Shown: positions 16,346 through 25,867, counted from the first letter of the stretch. The stretch is DNA of 64,000 bases from Bacteroidales bacterium (GCA_016291185.1 JAEFAI010000010.1:7517-71516); one strand, 5' to 3'. Notes: generated by a model not told the origin, from the sequence alone. Program-made: numbers and translations.

Positions 16346-18853
16346 GTGAATCTTTTGTCGCGCATAGCGTTTCCCGTGGCCGTGGTGGCTGTTACCGCCA
16401 CCGGCGCAATGGATCCCGGACGCGGCCCCGTCGAGGGGCTTCGCCTGCCCGAACCCGTCATCGTGCAGGATACCGTGGTGTATCCCGTGGCAGGATATAA
16501 GCTGCGGCGGACGCTTTCGCTGGAAGAGATCACCGTGCTCGACACCACCGGCGTCGAGGAGCTCGCGGACACGCTCGTCCTCGCCATCGACACGCTTCCC
16601 CCGCGCCTGAGCCCCCGCGACTCGCTCAAAGCCCTATTGGACAGCACGATGTGGGACAAGCTCGACTCCATCTACCTCGCCGACTCCACGGCCAAGGCCA
16701 AAGCCACCTTTGACGCCTGGTATGCCGGACTCTCGAAGCAGGAGCGCAAGAAATACGATACCGAGCAGCGCATCCAGTTGAAGATGGCGCAGGCCGACTC
16801 GCTCAAAAAAGTCAAAGAAGAGCGCAAGAACATCCGCGACAGCATCGCGGAGACAACCCCGCGTATCCTCGAGACCTACGCCCTGCCCGATTCGCTCCAC
16901 TACAAGCGCCTCGTGTCCTGGACGCGCGACCTGGACTTCGGCAAGATCAGCGCCGCCGTGCCCGACACCAGCTACAACTACCGTTTCCACGATTACCGCT
17001 TCCAGCGCGAGGACGTCAACGCCACCTGGCTGGGCGTGGCCGGTTCGCCGGTCCAGCACTACAACTGGTTCCAGCGCAAGAGCGACGAAGGCGTGGAATT
17101 CTATGACGCGCAGGAGACCTGGAGCTACTCGCACCGCACCCTGCCGCACTACAACACCAAGGTCCCCTACACCGAACTCGCCTACTTCGGCACCCTCTTC
17201 GCCAAGTCGGCCAAGGAGTCGGACAACCTCCACCTCTTCACGACCCAGAACATCACTCCGGCTTTCAATTTCGCCCTGCTCTTCGACCGCTACGGTGGCG
17301 GAGGCATTCTGGACCGGGAGGAGACGGTCAACAAGACGGGCGTGGTGCAAGTTAACTACCTCGGCAAGCGCTACACCCTGCACGCCGGCTATATCTACAA
17401 CATGGCCCGGCGTCAGGAGAACGGCGGCATGCGGAACATCGGCATGGTCCGGGACACGACCGTGGACTCGCGCGACATCAAGGTCAACCTGCTCAACGCC
17501 CAGTCCAAGATCAAGAAGAACACCGTCTTCCTCGACCAGCAGCTGCGCATCCCGTTCACCTTCATCGAGAAGATGCGTGCCCGCCGCGACAGCACTTACA
17601 AATATGACGCAGAAGGGCTCGACCGCGACATCACGACCGCTTTCATCGGCCACAGCTCCGAGTTCTCCACCTACACCCGCATGTACACCGACGCCATCGA
17701 CGACGAGTTTGGCGCCGCCTTTTACAACAACGTCTTCCGCTACGGACGGTCAAGCGCTGACTCGCTGCGCGTTATGCGCCTGGACAACAAGGTTTACCTC
17801 CGGCTCCAGCCCTGGTCCAGCGAAGGCGCAGTCTCACGCCTCGACGTAGGTGTAGGCGACTATCTCAAGCATTATTACGACAGTTCCGCCGTGCGCCCGC
17901 TCAAGCATGTTGAGAACTCCGTCTATCTATACGCAGGAGCCGAGGGGCAGCTATTCAAATCCGCCTGGTGGGACGCCAAGGCACGCTTCGTGATGCTTGG
18001 CTACGACGCCGGCGACTTTGCCGTGGAAGCCAACGCAGGCTTCCGTTTCTTCCCCTTCCGGCGCGCCCGCAAGAGTCCGATCAGCGTAAGCGCCCACTTC
18101 GAGACCACCCTGGAGAATCCGACATACTACCAGCAGCACCTCAACCTCAACCACTACAGTTGGGACAACAATTTCGGCAAGGTCTCCACGACCCGCTTCC
18201 AGGGCCGGCTGGACATTCCCTATTGGCGGATGTCGGCCGACGTGGGTTATGCCCTGCTGGCCGGCAACCTCTACTACGGCACGGACGGAATCATCCGGCA
18301 GAACGGCACGGCCATGAGCGTGCTTTCCGCGCAGCTGCGCAAAGAGTTCAAGATCGGTCCCGTGCACCTCGACCACCGCGCTCTCCTGCAGGTTTCCTCC
18401 AATCCGGAGGTCCTGCCGTTGCCCGCAGCAGCTCTCAATTTCCGCTACTACGTCGAGTTTGTGGTGCAGCGCAACGAGCAGCGCCAGAATGTCATGACCA
18501 TGCAGATAGGCGCTGACGCCTATTATAATACGCCCTGGCACTCCCCTGCCTGGAATCCCGACCTGGGCGTCTTCCACAATCAGACCGAGCGGCTCTACAC
18601 CAACGGTCCCTGGTTCGACATATTCGTCAACGTGCAGTGGAAGCGCGCCTGTATCTTCATCAAGTACCAGAACGCCGGCATGGGCTGGCCCCTGCTGCAT
18701 CCCGACTACTTCAGCGCCGACCGCTACATCGTGACGCAAAACGGTATGGACGGCTTGAAGTTCGGCGTGTTCTGGCCCTTCTACACCCAACCCCGCAACA
18801 GGAGTGCGTCCTCCTCGTCGGGCAGTTCGAACGCAAGATCTTCCTCCCGATGA
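16346..18853 (+). CDS. putative outer-membrane porin, Porin_10 type
   Basis: 835-aa secreted protein starting at GTG 16346 (MNLLSRIAFPVAVVAVTATG signal). Residues about 90-180 are charged and helical (KKVKEERKNIRDSIAETTP). From about 190 on, alternating aromatic beta strands end in short turns typical of an outer-membrane barrel (TPAFNFALLFDRYGGGG, YTLHAGYIYNMARRQENGG, KFGVFWPFYTQPRNR). This is the pattern of the Bacteroidota putative porin family (Pfam Porin_10). The substrate is unknown. The C-terminus after the barrel is a short Ser-rich tail. Stop overlaps the next ATG. Confidence 0.8.
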   Translation: MNLLSRIAFPVAVVAVTATGAMDPGRGPVEGLRLPEPVIVQDTVVYPVAGYKLRRTLSLEEITVLDTTGVEELADTLVLAIDTLPPRLSPRDSLKALLDSTMWDKLDSIYLADSTAKAKATFDAWYAGLSKQERKKYDTEQRIQLKMAQADSLKKVKEERKNIRDSIAETTPRILETYALPDSLHYKRLVSWTRDLDFGKISAAVPDTSYNYRFHDYRFQREDVNATWLGVAGSPVQHYNWFQRKSDEGVEFYDAQETWSYSHRTLPHYNTKVPYTELAYFGTLFAKSAKESDNLHLFTTQNITPAFNFALLFDRYGGGGILDREETVNKTGVVQVNYLGKRYTLHAGYIYNMARRQENGGMRNIGMVRDTTVDSRDIKVNLLNAQSKIKKNTVFLDQQLRIPFTFIEKMRARRDSTYKYDAEGLDRDITTAFIGHSSEFSTYTRMYTDAIDDEFGAAFYNNVFRYGRSSADSLRVMRLDNKVYLRLQPWSSEGAVSRLDVGVGDYLKHYYDSSAVRPLKHVENSVYLYAGAEGQLFKSAWWDAKARFVMLGYDAGDFAVEANAGFRFFPFRRARKSPISVSAHFETTLENPTYYQQHLNLNHYSWDNNFGKVSTTRFQGRLDIPYWRMSADVGYALLAGNLYYGTDGIIRQNGTAMSVLSAQLRKEFKIGPVHLDHRALLQVSSNPEVLPLPAAALNFRYYVEFVVQRNEQRQNVMTMQIGADAYYNTPWHSPAWNPDLGVFHNQTERLYTNGPWFDIFVNVQWKRACIFIKYQNAGMGWPLLHPDYFSADRYIVTQNGMDGLKFGVFWPFYTQPRNRSASSSSGSSNARSSSR

Positions 18854-19884
18854 TCCGCAAAGAGACCATCTGTCTGATTGCCGCCACCGTGCTGATCGCC
18901 GGAGCGGCACTCGCCTCGCGTTTTGCCCACCGGTCTGAGCCGCGCGTGAAGCCGGAGCACATCCGGGGTGTCCTGGAGCTCGCGCCGCTCGCGGACACGT
19001 CCCGGGCCCTCATCATTGGCTACCACTACCACCTGCTGAAGCGCTTCGCCGCCGACAACGACCAGGTCATCGACATCACCCTGACCGAGCGCAACAGCAC
19101 CTATCTCGACTCCCTGCGCGCCGGGGTCGTAGACATCGTCGTCGTCCCCTGGGGCGACAGCCTGGCCGTGGACAGCGTGCTGATCTCCGTTCCCGTGGAC
19201 AGTATGAGCGTCTGGCTGATGCGCCACGACGAGCACGCCGGCATGCATGAGCTCAACGAGTGGATCGACGCCTGGCACGCTTCCGCGGAATACGCCCCCA
19301 CCCGCGAGATCTTCCTGCGCCGCTTCAACCCCTACCGGAGCCGTCCCCGCGCACAGATCAGCCCTTACGACAGCCTGATCCGCCTCCACGCCGACTCCGT
19401 CGGTCTGGACTGGCATCTGCTGGCCGCCGTGATGTTTCAGGAATCGCGTTTCCACATCGAAGCCCGCTCCTCACGTGGCGCATTGGGCCTGATGCAGATG
19501 ATGCCCAAGACGGCCGAGAAGTACGGCGTCACGGATCCGCTGGATCCGGATATGAACATTCGCGCGGGGGCCCAGTCGCTCGCCGCGCTCATCAAGCGCT
19601 ACTACAGCGTCACGCAGGACAAGACCGAACGATACAAATACGCTCTGGCGGGCTACAACGCCGGCGTCGGGCGCATCGACGACTGCATCAACCTCGCACG
19701 CCAGCTCAGCGTGGACACGAGCGCCTGGGACAGCATCGTGAACCAGGTACTCCCGCAAATGGGGAATAAAAGTGTTTTGGATACCAGCGTGGTGAAGCTG
19801 GGCCCCTTCCGGGGCACGGAAACCTGCGTCTATGTAGAACGGACCATGGAGGTGTTCAATCACCTTTACCGGATCTGCCCCTGA
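18850..19884 (+). CDS. membrane-bound lytic transglycosylase, MltF-like
   Basis: Periplasmic muramidase-type lyase. One N-terminal membrane anchor (about residues 7-22), then a reduced solute-binding-protein-like domain (about 40-140: LRAGVVDIVVVPWGDSL), then an SLT domain with catalytic E198 in AVMFQESRF, SSRGALGLMQMMPKTAEKYG and ALAGYNAGVGRI. This order is that of MltF. ATG 18850 overlaps the porin stop; longer frames upstream lie inside the porin gene. 344 aa. The 3' end overlaps the convergent YczE-like gene by 29 nt. Confidence 0.87.
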   Translation: MIRKETICLIAATVLIAGAALASRFAHRSEPRVKPEHIRGVLELAPLADTSRALIIGYHYHLLKRFAADNDQVIDITLTERNSTYLDSLRAGVVDIVVVPWGDSLAVDSVLISVPVDSMSVWLMRHDEHAGMHELNEWIDAWHASAEYAPTREIFLRRFNPYRSRPRAQISPYDSLIRLHADSVGLDWHLLAAVMFQESRFHIEARSSRGALGLMQMMPKTAEKYGVTDPLDPDMNIRAGAQSLAALIKRYYSVTQDKTERYKYALAGYNAGVGRIDDCINLARQLSVDTSAWDSIVNQVLPQMGNKSVLDTSVVKLGPFRGTETCVYVERTMEVFNHLYRICP

Positions 19885-20572
19885 GCCGGGCCACCAGCGG
19901 ATCCGTCACGCGCATCAGCGCCCCGGGCAGGATCGCCAGCAGGAGCGTACCCAAGCCGATGACGATGCCCGGCGTGCGCGCCAGCAGCAGGTCCGCCACG
20001 CCGGTAAACGCCCCGGCACCGAACGGATCGCCGAAGAACAGCAGGCAGAGCAGCACCGCGATCACGACCATCAGCGAATCCATCGCCACCTTGACCGGGC
20101 CGAAAGGCTTCCGGAACACCTGGCTGAACGCCGCCACGGTCATTTCGGCCGACAGCATCCAGGCGTTCGCCGCCACCTCCACGCTCACGCCGAAGGCGGT
20201 CACCAGCCCGGCCAGTACCGTCAGGCCCAACCGCGCACCGAAGGTCGCCGGGTGCAGCCAGGAGAGCGCCCAGAGGCTGGCGTCGATCAAGTAGCCGAAC
20301 AGAGCGGAAGCCACGATCTGCATCAGGAAGCGAGCCTGAAATTCCCGGCGCCAAAGTGCCAGCTGGATGATGATCAGGGAAGTATTCACCAGCAGCGTAA
20401 ACGTCCCCACCGACAGGGCCGGCCAGCGCAGGTTCAGTACGTAGGACGGACACGACAGCGGAGCCGTGCCGAGGTTGGAAATGATCGACAGCGCCACGCC
20501 GAGCGCCACGAAGATCAGCCCCACGGTTGCCACGGCGTATCGCCGGACTATATCGATTGCTTTCTCATTCAT
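19856..20572 (-). CDS. YczE/YyaS-like integral membrane protein
   Basis: 238 aa with five or six hydrophobic segments (GLIFVALGVALSIISNLG, LSVGTFTLLVNTSLIIIQLAL, LGLTVLAGLVTAFGVSVEV, VAMDSLMVVIAVLLCLLFFG, TPGIVIGLGTLLLAILPGAL). The N-terminal ALGVALSIISNLGTAPLSC fits the YczE/YitT-like family. Function unknown. A box-like GATATTTG ends 9 nt upstream, a weak promoter match. Tail-to-tail overlap with the MltF-like gene. Confidence 0.75.
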   Translation of the reverse strand: MNEKAIDIVRRYAVATVGLIFVALGVALSIISNLGTAPLSCPSYVLNLRWPALSVGTFTLLVNTSLIIIQLALWRREFQARFLMQIVASALFGYLIDASLWALSWLHPATFGARLGLTVLAGLVTAFGVSVEVAANAWMLSAEMTVAAFSQVFRKPFGPVKVAMDSLMVVIAVLLCLLFFGDPFGAGAFTGVADLLLARTPGIVIGLGTLLLAILPGALMRVTDPLVARLRGRSGKGD

Positions 20573-20599
20573 TTACACCGCAAATATCGGAAAAATCCT

Positions 20600-20607
20600 T
20601 AAATTCG
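20600..20607 (+). promoter_or_regulatory. possible -7 box for M13 peptidase gene (TAAATTCG)
   Basis: One mismatch to TAnnTTTG, of the same TTCG subtype as the boxes at 61266 and 63993; 34 nt before the ATG. Confidence 0.4.
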
Positions 20608-20640
20608 CAGTCTGTTTGGAATGATCTATTTTTTTAAGAT

Positions 20641-22656
20641 ATGAAAAAGTTATTAGTAGTTATGATTCCTGTGATGATGCTGGCGGCCTGCCAGCCCAAG
20701 GGAACGAAAGCCCCGGCCCTGGATCCGACCGACATGGACCTGGCCGTGGCCCCCGGTGAGAATTTCTTCCTGTACGCCAACGGCGGCTGGATGGAGAAGA
20801 ACCCCCTGAAACCCGAATACGCCCGTTTCGGCTCCTTCGATGTGCTCCGCGAGAAGAATGTCGAGGACCTGAATGCCCTGTTCTCCGAAATGACGAACAT
20901 GAACCCCGAGCCGGGTTCCATCGATCAGAAGATCGTGGACCTGTACAAGCAGGGGCTTGACTCGACCCGCCTGAACGCAGAGGGCGCCGCCCCGATCAAG
21001 AAGTACCTCGACGAGCTGTACGCCGTCGCGGACAAGAAAGCGCTCGCCGCCCATCTCGGCCAGCTGAACCTCGTCGGCGAGGGCGGCTTCTTCGGAAACG
21101 GCGTGGACGCGGACCTGATGGACAGCAAGGTTCAGGTCTTCTACCTCGGCCAGGGCGGCCTGGGCATGGGTGACCGCGATTACTATGTGGATCCGGCCAA
21201 CGCCGACCTGCGCAAGGGCTACGAGGCGATGCTCGCCAAGCTCTTCACCCTCGCGGGCCTGGAAAATGCCGAGCAGCGTGCGGCCAATGCCGCTGGCGTT
21301 GAGGACAAACTGGCACAGTTCTCCTGGACCAGCGTCCAGAACCGCGACGTCGAGAAGCTCTACAACCCGATGAGCTCCGCCCAGATCTTCAAGGCCTATC
21401 CGGGCTTTGACTTCAAGACCTTCTTCGAGGCCATGAACCTGCCCACCGACCTGGACAAGATTATCGTAGAGCAGCCGTCCTTCTTCCAGGGCTTCAGCAA
21501 GCTCTTCAAAGACACGCAGATCGAGACCCTCAAGGACTATCTCGCAGCCCAGTTGCTCACCAGCGCCACTGGCGCCCTGTCCGACGATTTCTATGCCGCC
21601 AACTTTGACTTCTTCAGCACGCAGATGAGCGGTATCACCGAGCAGAAGCCGCGCTGGAAGCGCGCCATGGCTGTGCCGAACAACATCCTCGGCGAAGCCG
21701 TCGGCCAGATGTATGTCGCGAAATTCTTCCCGGAGAGCTCCAAGCAGAAGATGCTCGACCTGGTAAAGAACCTGCAGATCTCCCTGGGCCAGCACATCGA
21801 CTCCCTGGACTGGATGTCCGACGCCACCAAGGCCAAGGCCCGCGAGAAGCTCGCCGCCTTCACCGTGAAAATCGGTTATCCCGACAAGTGGAAGGACTAC
21901 AGCACCCTCACCGTGGACCCGCAGCTGAGCTACTACGAGAATCTGCGCGCCGCCAGCGCCTGGTACGTGGCAGACAACCTGTCCAAGCTCGGCCAGCCGA
22001 CCGATCCGACCGAGTGGGGCATGACCCCGCAGACGGTCAACGCCTACTACAACCCGACCACCAACGAGATCTGCTTCCCGGCCGGTATCCTGCAGCCGCC
22101 GTTCTTCAACCCGGATGCGGACGACGCCGTGAACTACGGAGCCATCGGCGTGGTGATCGGTCACGAGATGACCCACGGCTTTGACGACCAGGGCAGCCTG
22201 TTCGACAAGGACGGCAACATGAACAACTGGTGGACCGCTGAAGACCGTGCTGCCTTCGTGGAGAAGACCAAGGTGCTGGTGGACCAGTTCAATGAGGTGG
22301 AGATCGTGCCCGGCCTGATGGCCAACGGCGCCCTGACCCTCGGCGAGAACATTGCCGATCACGGCGGCGTGAGCGTGGCCTGGACGGCCCTGCACAACGC
22401 CCTCGGCGACCAGGTCCCCGCTCCGATCGACGGTTTCACCGCCGAGCAGCGCTTCTTCCTCGGCTACGCCCGCGTCTGGGCGCAGAACATCACCGATGAG
22501 GAGAAAGCCCGCCTGACCAAGCTCGACGTCCACTCGCTGGGCAACAACCGCGTGAACGTGACCCTGCGCAACTTCGGCTACTTCTTCGATGCTTTCGGCA
22601 TCCAGGAAGGCGATGCGATGTGGCGTCCGGAGAGCGAGCGCGTCCTGATCTGGTAA
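20641..22656 (+). CDS. M13 family zinc metallopeptidase, lipoprotein
   Basis: PepO/neprilysin-type oligopeptidase. The zinc site is complete: HEMTH (H508, E509, H512) and GENIADHGG with E569. It starts MKKLLVVMIPVMMLAACQPKG, a lipoprotein signal with lipobox LAAC, so it is likely lipid-anchored in the cell envelope. The N-terminal M13 segment ENFFLYANGGWM is present. 671 aa, full length. The FtsX-like permease follows after 4 nt, so they probably share a transcript. Confidence 0.94.
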   Translation: MKKLLVVMIPVMMLAACQPKGTKAPALDPTDMDLAVAPGENFFLYANGGWMEKNPLKPEYARFGSFDVLREKNVEDLNALFSEMTNMNPEPGSIDQKIVDLYKQGLDSTRLNAEGAAPIKKYLDELYAVADKKALAAHLGQLNLVGEGGFFGNGVDADLMDSKVQVFYLGQGGLGMGDRDYYVDPANADLRKGYEAMLAKLFTLAGLENAEQRAANAAGVEDKLAQFSWTSVQNRDVEKLYNPMSSAQIFKAYPGFDFKTFFEAMNLPTDLDKIIVEQPSFFQGFSKLFKDTQIETLKDYLAAQLLTSATGALSDDFYAANFDFFSTQMSGITEQKPRWKRAMAVPNNILGEAVGQMYVAKFFPESSKQKMLDLVKNLQISLGQHIDSLDWMSDATKAKAREKLAAFTVKIGYPDKWKDYSTLTVDPQLSYYENLRAASAWYVADNLSKLGQPTDPTEWGMTPQTVNAYYNPTTNEICFPAGILQPPFFNPDADDAVNYGAIGVVIGHEMTHGFDDQGSLFDKDGNMNNWWTAEDRAAFVEKTKVLVDQFNEVEIVPGLMANGALTLGENIADHGGVSVAWTALHNALGDQVPAPIDGFTAEQRFFLGYARVWAQNITDEEKARLTKLDVHSLGNNRVNVTLRNFGYFFDAFGIQEGDAMWRPESERVLIW

Positions 22657-22660
22657 TTCT

Positions 22661-23818
22661 ATGCAGGCCGAAGGCTTCATCGCCCGGCGCCTGCGCGTCA
22701 AAGAAAAGATGGCGGTCATTGCGATCGCCATCTCCTTCTTTGTCATTATTATCGCTGTCGCCATCTCCGCCGGTTTCCGCCGGGAGATCCGCGGCGGCGT
22801 TTCTGCGGTCACGGGCGATGTCCTGCTGACCAATTCCGCCGCCGACCTGACCGGCAGCACCGATCCCGTCCGCATCCCCTCCTGTCTAAAGGATCTGGAG
22901 GGAGTGCGCGGCGTGGAGCGGATCGAGCCGGTCGTTTACAGCGCCGGCATCCTCCGGCTGGGCGACGACATCCAGGGGGCCCTGTTCAAAGGCACGACGG
23001 CCGACACCGTCTCCCTGGGCGTGCGGATCCCCGCCACCCTCGCGGACCGTTTCAGTCTCGGCCTCGGCGACGACCTGGTCGCCTACTACGCCGGAGAGAA
23101 AACTAAGATCCGCCGCTGGCACATCGTCGACATCTATGACAGCCCTATGGCCACGGAAGACGGGCAGCTGCTCTATGTCCCGATCGGCGACCTGCGCCGC
23201 CTGCACGAGTGGGACGAGGAGGAGTCTTCGCTGCTGGAAGTGAGCCTGGAGCCGCGTCGGCGCAGCCGCAAAGCCCTTGCGGAAACGACTGCGGAACTGG
23301 GCTGGCGTGCCCAACTCGGTGCACAGGAGAATGAAGAGCCGCTGCGCGCCGTGGCGGCAACCGAGCGCTTTCCCCAGCTCTTCGACTGGCTGGACCTGAT
23401 TGACTTCAATGTCTATGCGATCCTGCTGCTGATGACCGTCGTAGCGGGATTCAACATGATTTCCGGGCTGCTGATCCTGCTCTTCCGGCACGTCTCCACG
23501 ATCGGCACCCTCAAAACGCTCGGCATGGGCAACCGGGCCGTGGCCGGGGTCTTTCTGCGCGTGGGCGCCCGCACGGCCGCCATCGGCATGGCCGCGGGCA
23601 ACGCACTCGCGCTGCTCTTCTGCCTGATCCAGGGCACGACGCACTGGATCCAACTGAATCCGGAGAATTACTTTGTGTCTTTTGTACCCGTGCACGTGAA
23701 CCTGCCGGGCATCCTGCTGGCGGACCTCGCCGCTTTCGCGGGCATTTTGCTTCTCTTGCTGATCCCCACCTTCTACATCTCGAAGGTCGATCCCGCCGAG
23801 ACCGTTAAGGCGGAGTAA
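22661..23818 (+). CDS. FtsX-like ABC transporter permease, LolC/E family
   Basis: 385 aa; N-terminal transmembrane segment (MAVIAIAISFFVIIIAVAIS), a large extracytoplasmic domain (about 45-245), and three C-terminal segments (VYAILLLMTVVAGFNMISGL, AAIGMAAGNALALLFCLIQG, GILLADLAAFAGILLLLLIP). The GTLKTLGMGNRAV segment is the coupling region of LolC/E. The role would be lipoprotein release from the inner membrane or a related MacB-like export; the ATPase is not adjacent. Its stop touches the convergent TPR gene with no gap. Confidence 0.85.
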   Translation: MQAEGFIARRLRVKEKMAVIAIAISFFVIIIAVAISAGFRREIRGGVSAVTGDVLLTNSAADLTGSTDPVRIPSCLKDLEGVRGVERIEPVVYSAGILRLGDDIQGALFKGTTADTVSLGVRIPATLADRFSLGLGDDLVAYYAGEKTKIRRWHIVDIYDSPMATEDGQLLYVPIGDLRRLHEWDEEESSLLEVSLEPRRRSRKALAETTAELGWRAQLGAQENEEPLRAVAATERFPQLFDWLDLIDFNVYAILLLMTVVAGFNMISGLLILLFRHVSTIGTLKTLGMGNRAVAGVFLRVGARTAAIGMAAGNALALLFCLIQGTTHWIQLNPENYFVSFVPVHVNLPGILLADLAAFAGILLLLLIPTFYISKVDPAETVKAE

Positions 23819-24655
23819 CTACTTCTTGCCCGCGGCGGCCTTCCGGCGCTCGATGAGGCGCAGGTTCTGCGTGGCGGCGTAGTCTTCGGGATCGAGCTTC
23901 AGCGCTTTCTGGTAGTATTTGGCCGCCTGCTTGTCATCCCCGCGAGCGGCGCGCCACCAGGAACCGATGTTGTCGAGGAAGACGGGATTCTTGGGATAGA
24001 GCTTGTTCATCCGCACGGAGATATCGTGGAAATACTCATAGGCGGCATCGCTGCCGATCTGAAAGAGGTTGGCGCAGTATTCGGCCACGCCCTGCTGGAA
24101 GATATCCTCGCCAACGGGCTCGCCGTCCAGCGTCCAGGCGGGGTGCGATTTGGCCTGGCGCTCGATCAGCGCCTTGAGCGCAGCGGCGGCCATGTCGGGG
24201 CTCTCTTTCTCATAGCCGATCAGCGCCGTAATTTTCATATACTGCCAGCGGAGATCGTCGGGATGCGCAGCGATCTGCGCGTCAGAGACCTTCATGGCTT
24301 CGCCGAATGCTTCCTCGTCGAAGAAGATCTCTTCGAAATAGTTGACATCGTTCCCGTCGGCGTCCTTGAGGGAGACGGTGGGGGCGTTGCCAAGGAACTT
24401 GCGCAGACTTCCTTTCGGAACGACCTCCGAGTGCTGGGATTTGTCGAGCCAGTAGTTGAAGCGGGCCACGGGCACGTCCCGGCTCTCCGGGAAGGCCTCT
24501 TCCCAACGGTCAAGCAGGGTTTCAATCCCCACGCCCGAGTAGCCGAGGTTACGGACCAGGCGCTCGTAGCGGGCCTGGAATTCTTCCGGGGTTGTCTGGG
24601 CCGCAGCGGCGGCGCAAGCGGCCAGGGCCGCCATCATTATGATCAATTTTTTCAT
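23819..24655 (-). CDS. secreted TPR protein of unknown function
   Basis: 278 aa with signal MKKLIIMMAALAACAAAAAQ. The C-terminal part (about 205-265) contains a TPR-like pair: NPVFLDNIGSWWRAARGDDKQ and AAKYYQKALKLDPEDYAATQ. The middle is helical without a family I recognise. It follows the RsmF-like gene by 6 nt and ends the SRPBCC-rsmF-TPR set. Role unknown; TPRs suggest protein binding in the periplasm. Confidence 0.75.
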   Translation of the reverse strand: MKKLIIMMAALAACAAAAAQTTPEEFQARYERLVRNLGYSGVGIETLLDRWEEAFPESRDVPVARFNYWLDKSQHSEVVPKGSLRKFLGNAPTVSLKDADGNDVNYFEEIFFDEEAFGEAMKVSDAQIAAHPDDLRWQYMKITALIGYEKESPDMAAAALKALIERQAKSHPAWTLDGEPVGEDIFQQGVAEYCANLFQIGSDAAYEYFHDISVRMNKLYPKNPVFLDNIGSWWRAARGDDKQAAKYYQKALKLDPEDYAATQNLRLIERRKAAAGKK

Positions 24656-24661
24656 ATTCTC

Positions 24662-25867
24662 TTAAACATTCATCAGGATCCGGCGGTCCTTGGGCAGCAG
24701 GTTGTTGCATCGATTCCCGATGTTCTTGACAAAGCCCAGGGGATGCCCCAGATACGTCACTGCATTGTAGCCCGGGGCGGCCTGCGGCAGCACGAGCGCA
24801 TCCCGGTGGAGGAAGCGCAAGGCCGTCTGCCGGTCCACGTCCACGCAGCGGTAGTCATTCCTATCAAATACTATGCTCAGCGCGTAGTCCGCGTCGGGCA
24901 CGAAATCTTTGCCTTTCATCTCTCCTTTCCGGACGCCGCCCGGCCGCAGCGGGCGCAACAAGCTCAGGTCGGCCTTTTTCGCCGCCGGCTGCGGTGCGGT
25001 CTTGCGCAGCGCCCCGGCCCACTGCCCTTCACCCGGCACGACGCCCGCTTCCAGCAGGTGCCCGTGGGGCGTGCGGCGCACGCCGAACTCCTCGAATTCC
25101 GCCTCCGGTTCCAGGATCTCGCCGCCCAGCTCAGCAGCCGCCCAGGCCAGGTTTTCGTCGTTCTCCGCAGCCTCGTAGGTGCAGGTGCTGTAGAGCAGCC
25201 ATCCTCTTTCGCGCAGGGAGGGCCACACATCCGCCAGGATGCGCTTCTGGCGCGCAGCGCACAGGTCCACGACCGCCGGGCTCCATTCCTCGCGGGCCCG
25301 CGGGTCCTTGCGGAACATGCCTTCGCCGCTGCACGGCACGTCGGCGACGATGATGTCAAAGTAGCCGCGCAGCTGCGCGAATGCAGCCGGGTCCACGCTG
25401 GTCACGACCACGTTCGGGTCGCCCCAGCGGGCCACGTTGTCATCCAGCACACCCACGCGCGCCTTCATCACTTCGTTCGCCACCAGGATGAAGTTGTCGC
25501 CGCACAGCTCCCGCAGCGACGCCGCCAGGTCGGTCGTCTTTCCGCCCGGCGCAGCGCACAGGTCCAGGACTCGAATTACCGGCGCTCCTTCGCTCCGCGG
25601 CGACCTGTCCCCGAAAACGTCCGGCTGCGCCGGACCCTTCCCACCGACTTCGTCGGCCATTTGTAAGAGTTCCCGGAAAAGGTGACCTACGTACATGGCA
25701 GAAGAATCCTGAACGTAGTAGCAGCCCGCGTGGAAAAGGGGGTCGAGCGTGAAAACAGGCCGCTCGGAGAGGATGCGGCCGTACGGCGACCACGGGACCG
25801 GCGTACCAGCCGGCCCGTCCAGCCCCTTGAACGGATTGAGTCGAATCGAGACGGAAGCCTCCTCCAT
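24662..25867 (-). CDS. RsmF/NOL1-NOP2-Sun-like rRNA m5C methyltransferase, short N-terminus
   Basis: SAM-dependent cytosine-C5 methyltransferase. LDLCAAPGGKTTDLA (SAM loop), VPCSGEGMFRKD and YSTCTY carry the two catalytic cysteines; the C-terminal domain is an RsmF-type RNA-binding module (LRFLHRDALVLPQ, YLGHPLGFVKNIGNR). 401 aa. Two oddities: the frame starts MEEASVSIRLNP with an in-frame TGA five codons upstream, so roughly the first 25 residues of the family are missing; and about 24 residues from ADEVGGKG on are inserted before the SAM loop, encoded by a hairpin-rich repeat (25580-25665). The start overlaps the SRPBCC stop (TGATG). Confidence 0.85.
   Translation of the reverse strand: MEEASVSIRLNPFKGLDGPAGTPVPWSPYGRILSERPVFTLDPLFHAGCYYVQDSSAMYVGHLFRELLQMADEVGGKGPAQPDVFGDRSPRSEGAPVIRVLDLCAAPGGKTTDLAASLRELCGDNFILVANEVMKARVGVLDDNVARWGDPNVVVTSVDPAAFAQLRGYFDIIVADVPCSGEGMFRKDPRAREEWSPAVVDLCAARQKRILADVWPSLRERGWLLYSTCTYEAAENDENLAWAAAELGGEILEPEAEFEEFGVRRTPHGHLLEAGVVPGEGQWAGALRKTAPQPAAKKADLSLLRPLRPGGVRKGEMKGKDFVPDADYALSIVFDRNDYRCVDVDRQTALRFLHRDALVLPQAAPGYNAVTYLGHPLGFVKNIGNRCNNLLPKDRRILMNV
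25619..25656 (+). repeat. family B two-hairpin element inside the RsmF-like gene
   Basis: A 7-bp hairpin with TGC loop (25619-25635), a spacer, and a 5-bp hairpin with TTC loop (25644-25656). Its 26-nt core (25619-25644) matches the dnaX copy at 50141-50166 at 23 positions; two of the three differences are a compensatory G-C/C-G swap in the stem. It lies where homologues have no residues. Confidence 0.75.

Noticed and set aside
20581..20588. GATATTTG on the - strand as promoter box of the YczE-like gene
   Set aside because: Position fits (9 nt before the ATG), but the first T of TAnnTTTG is missing, so it was not listed as a feature.
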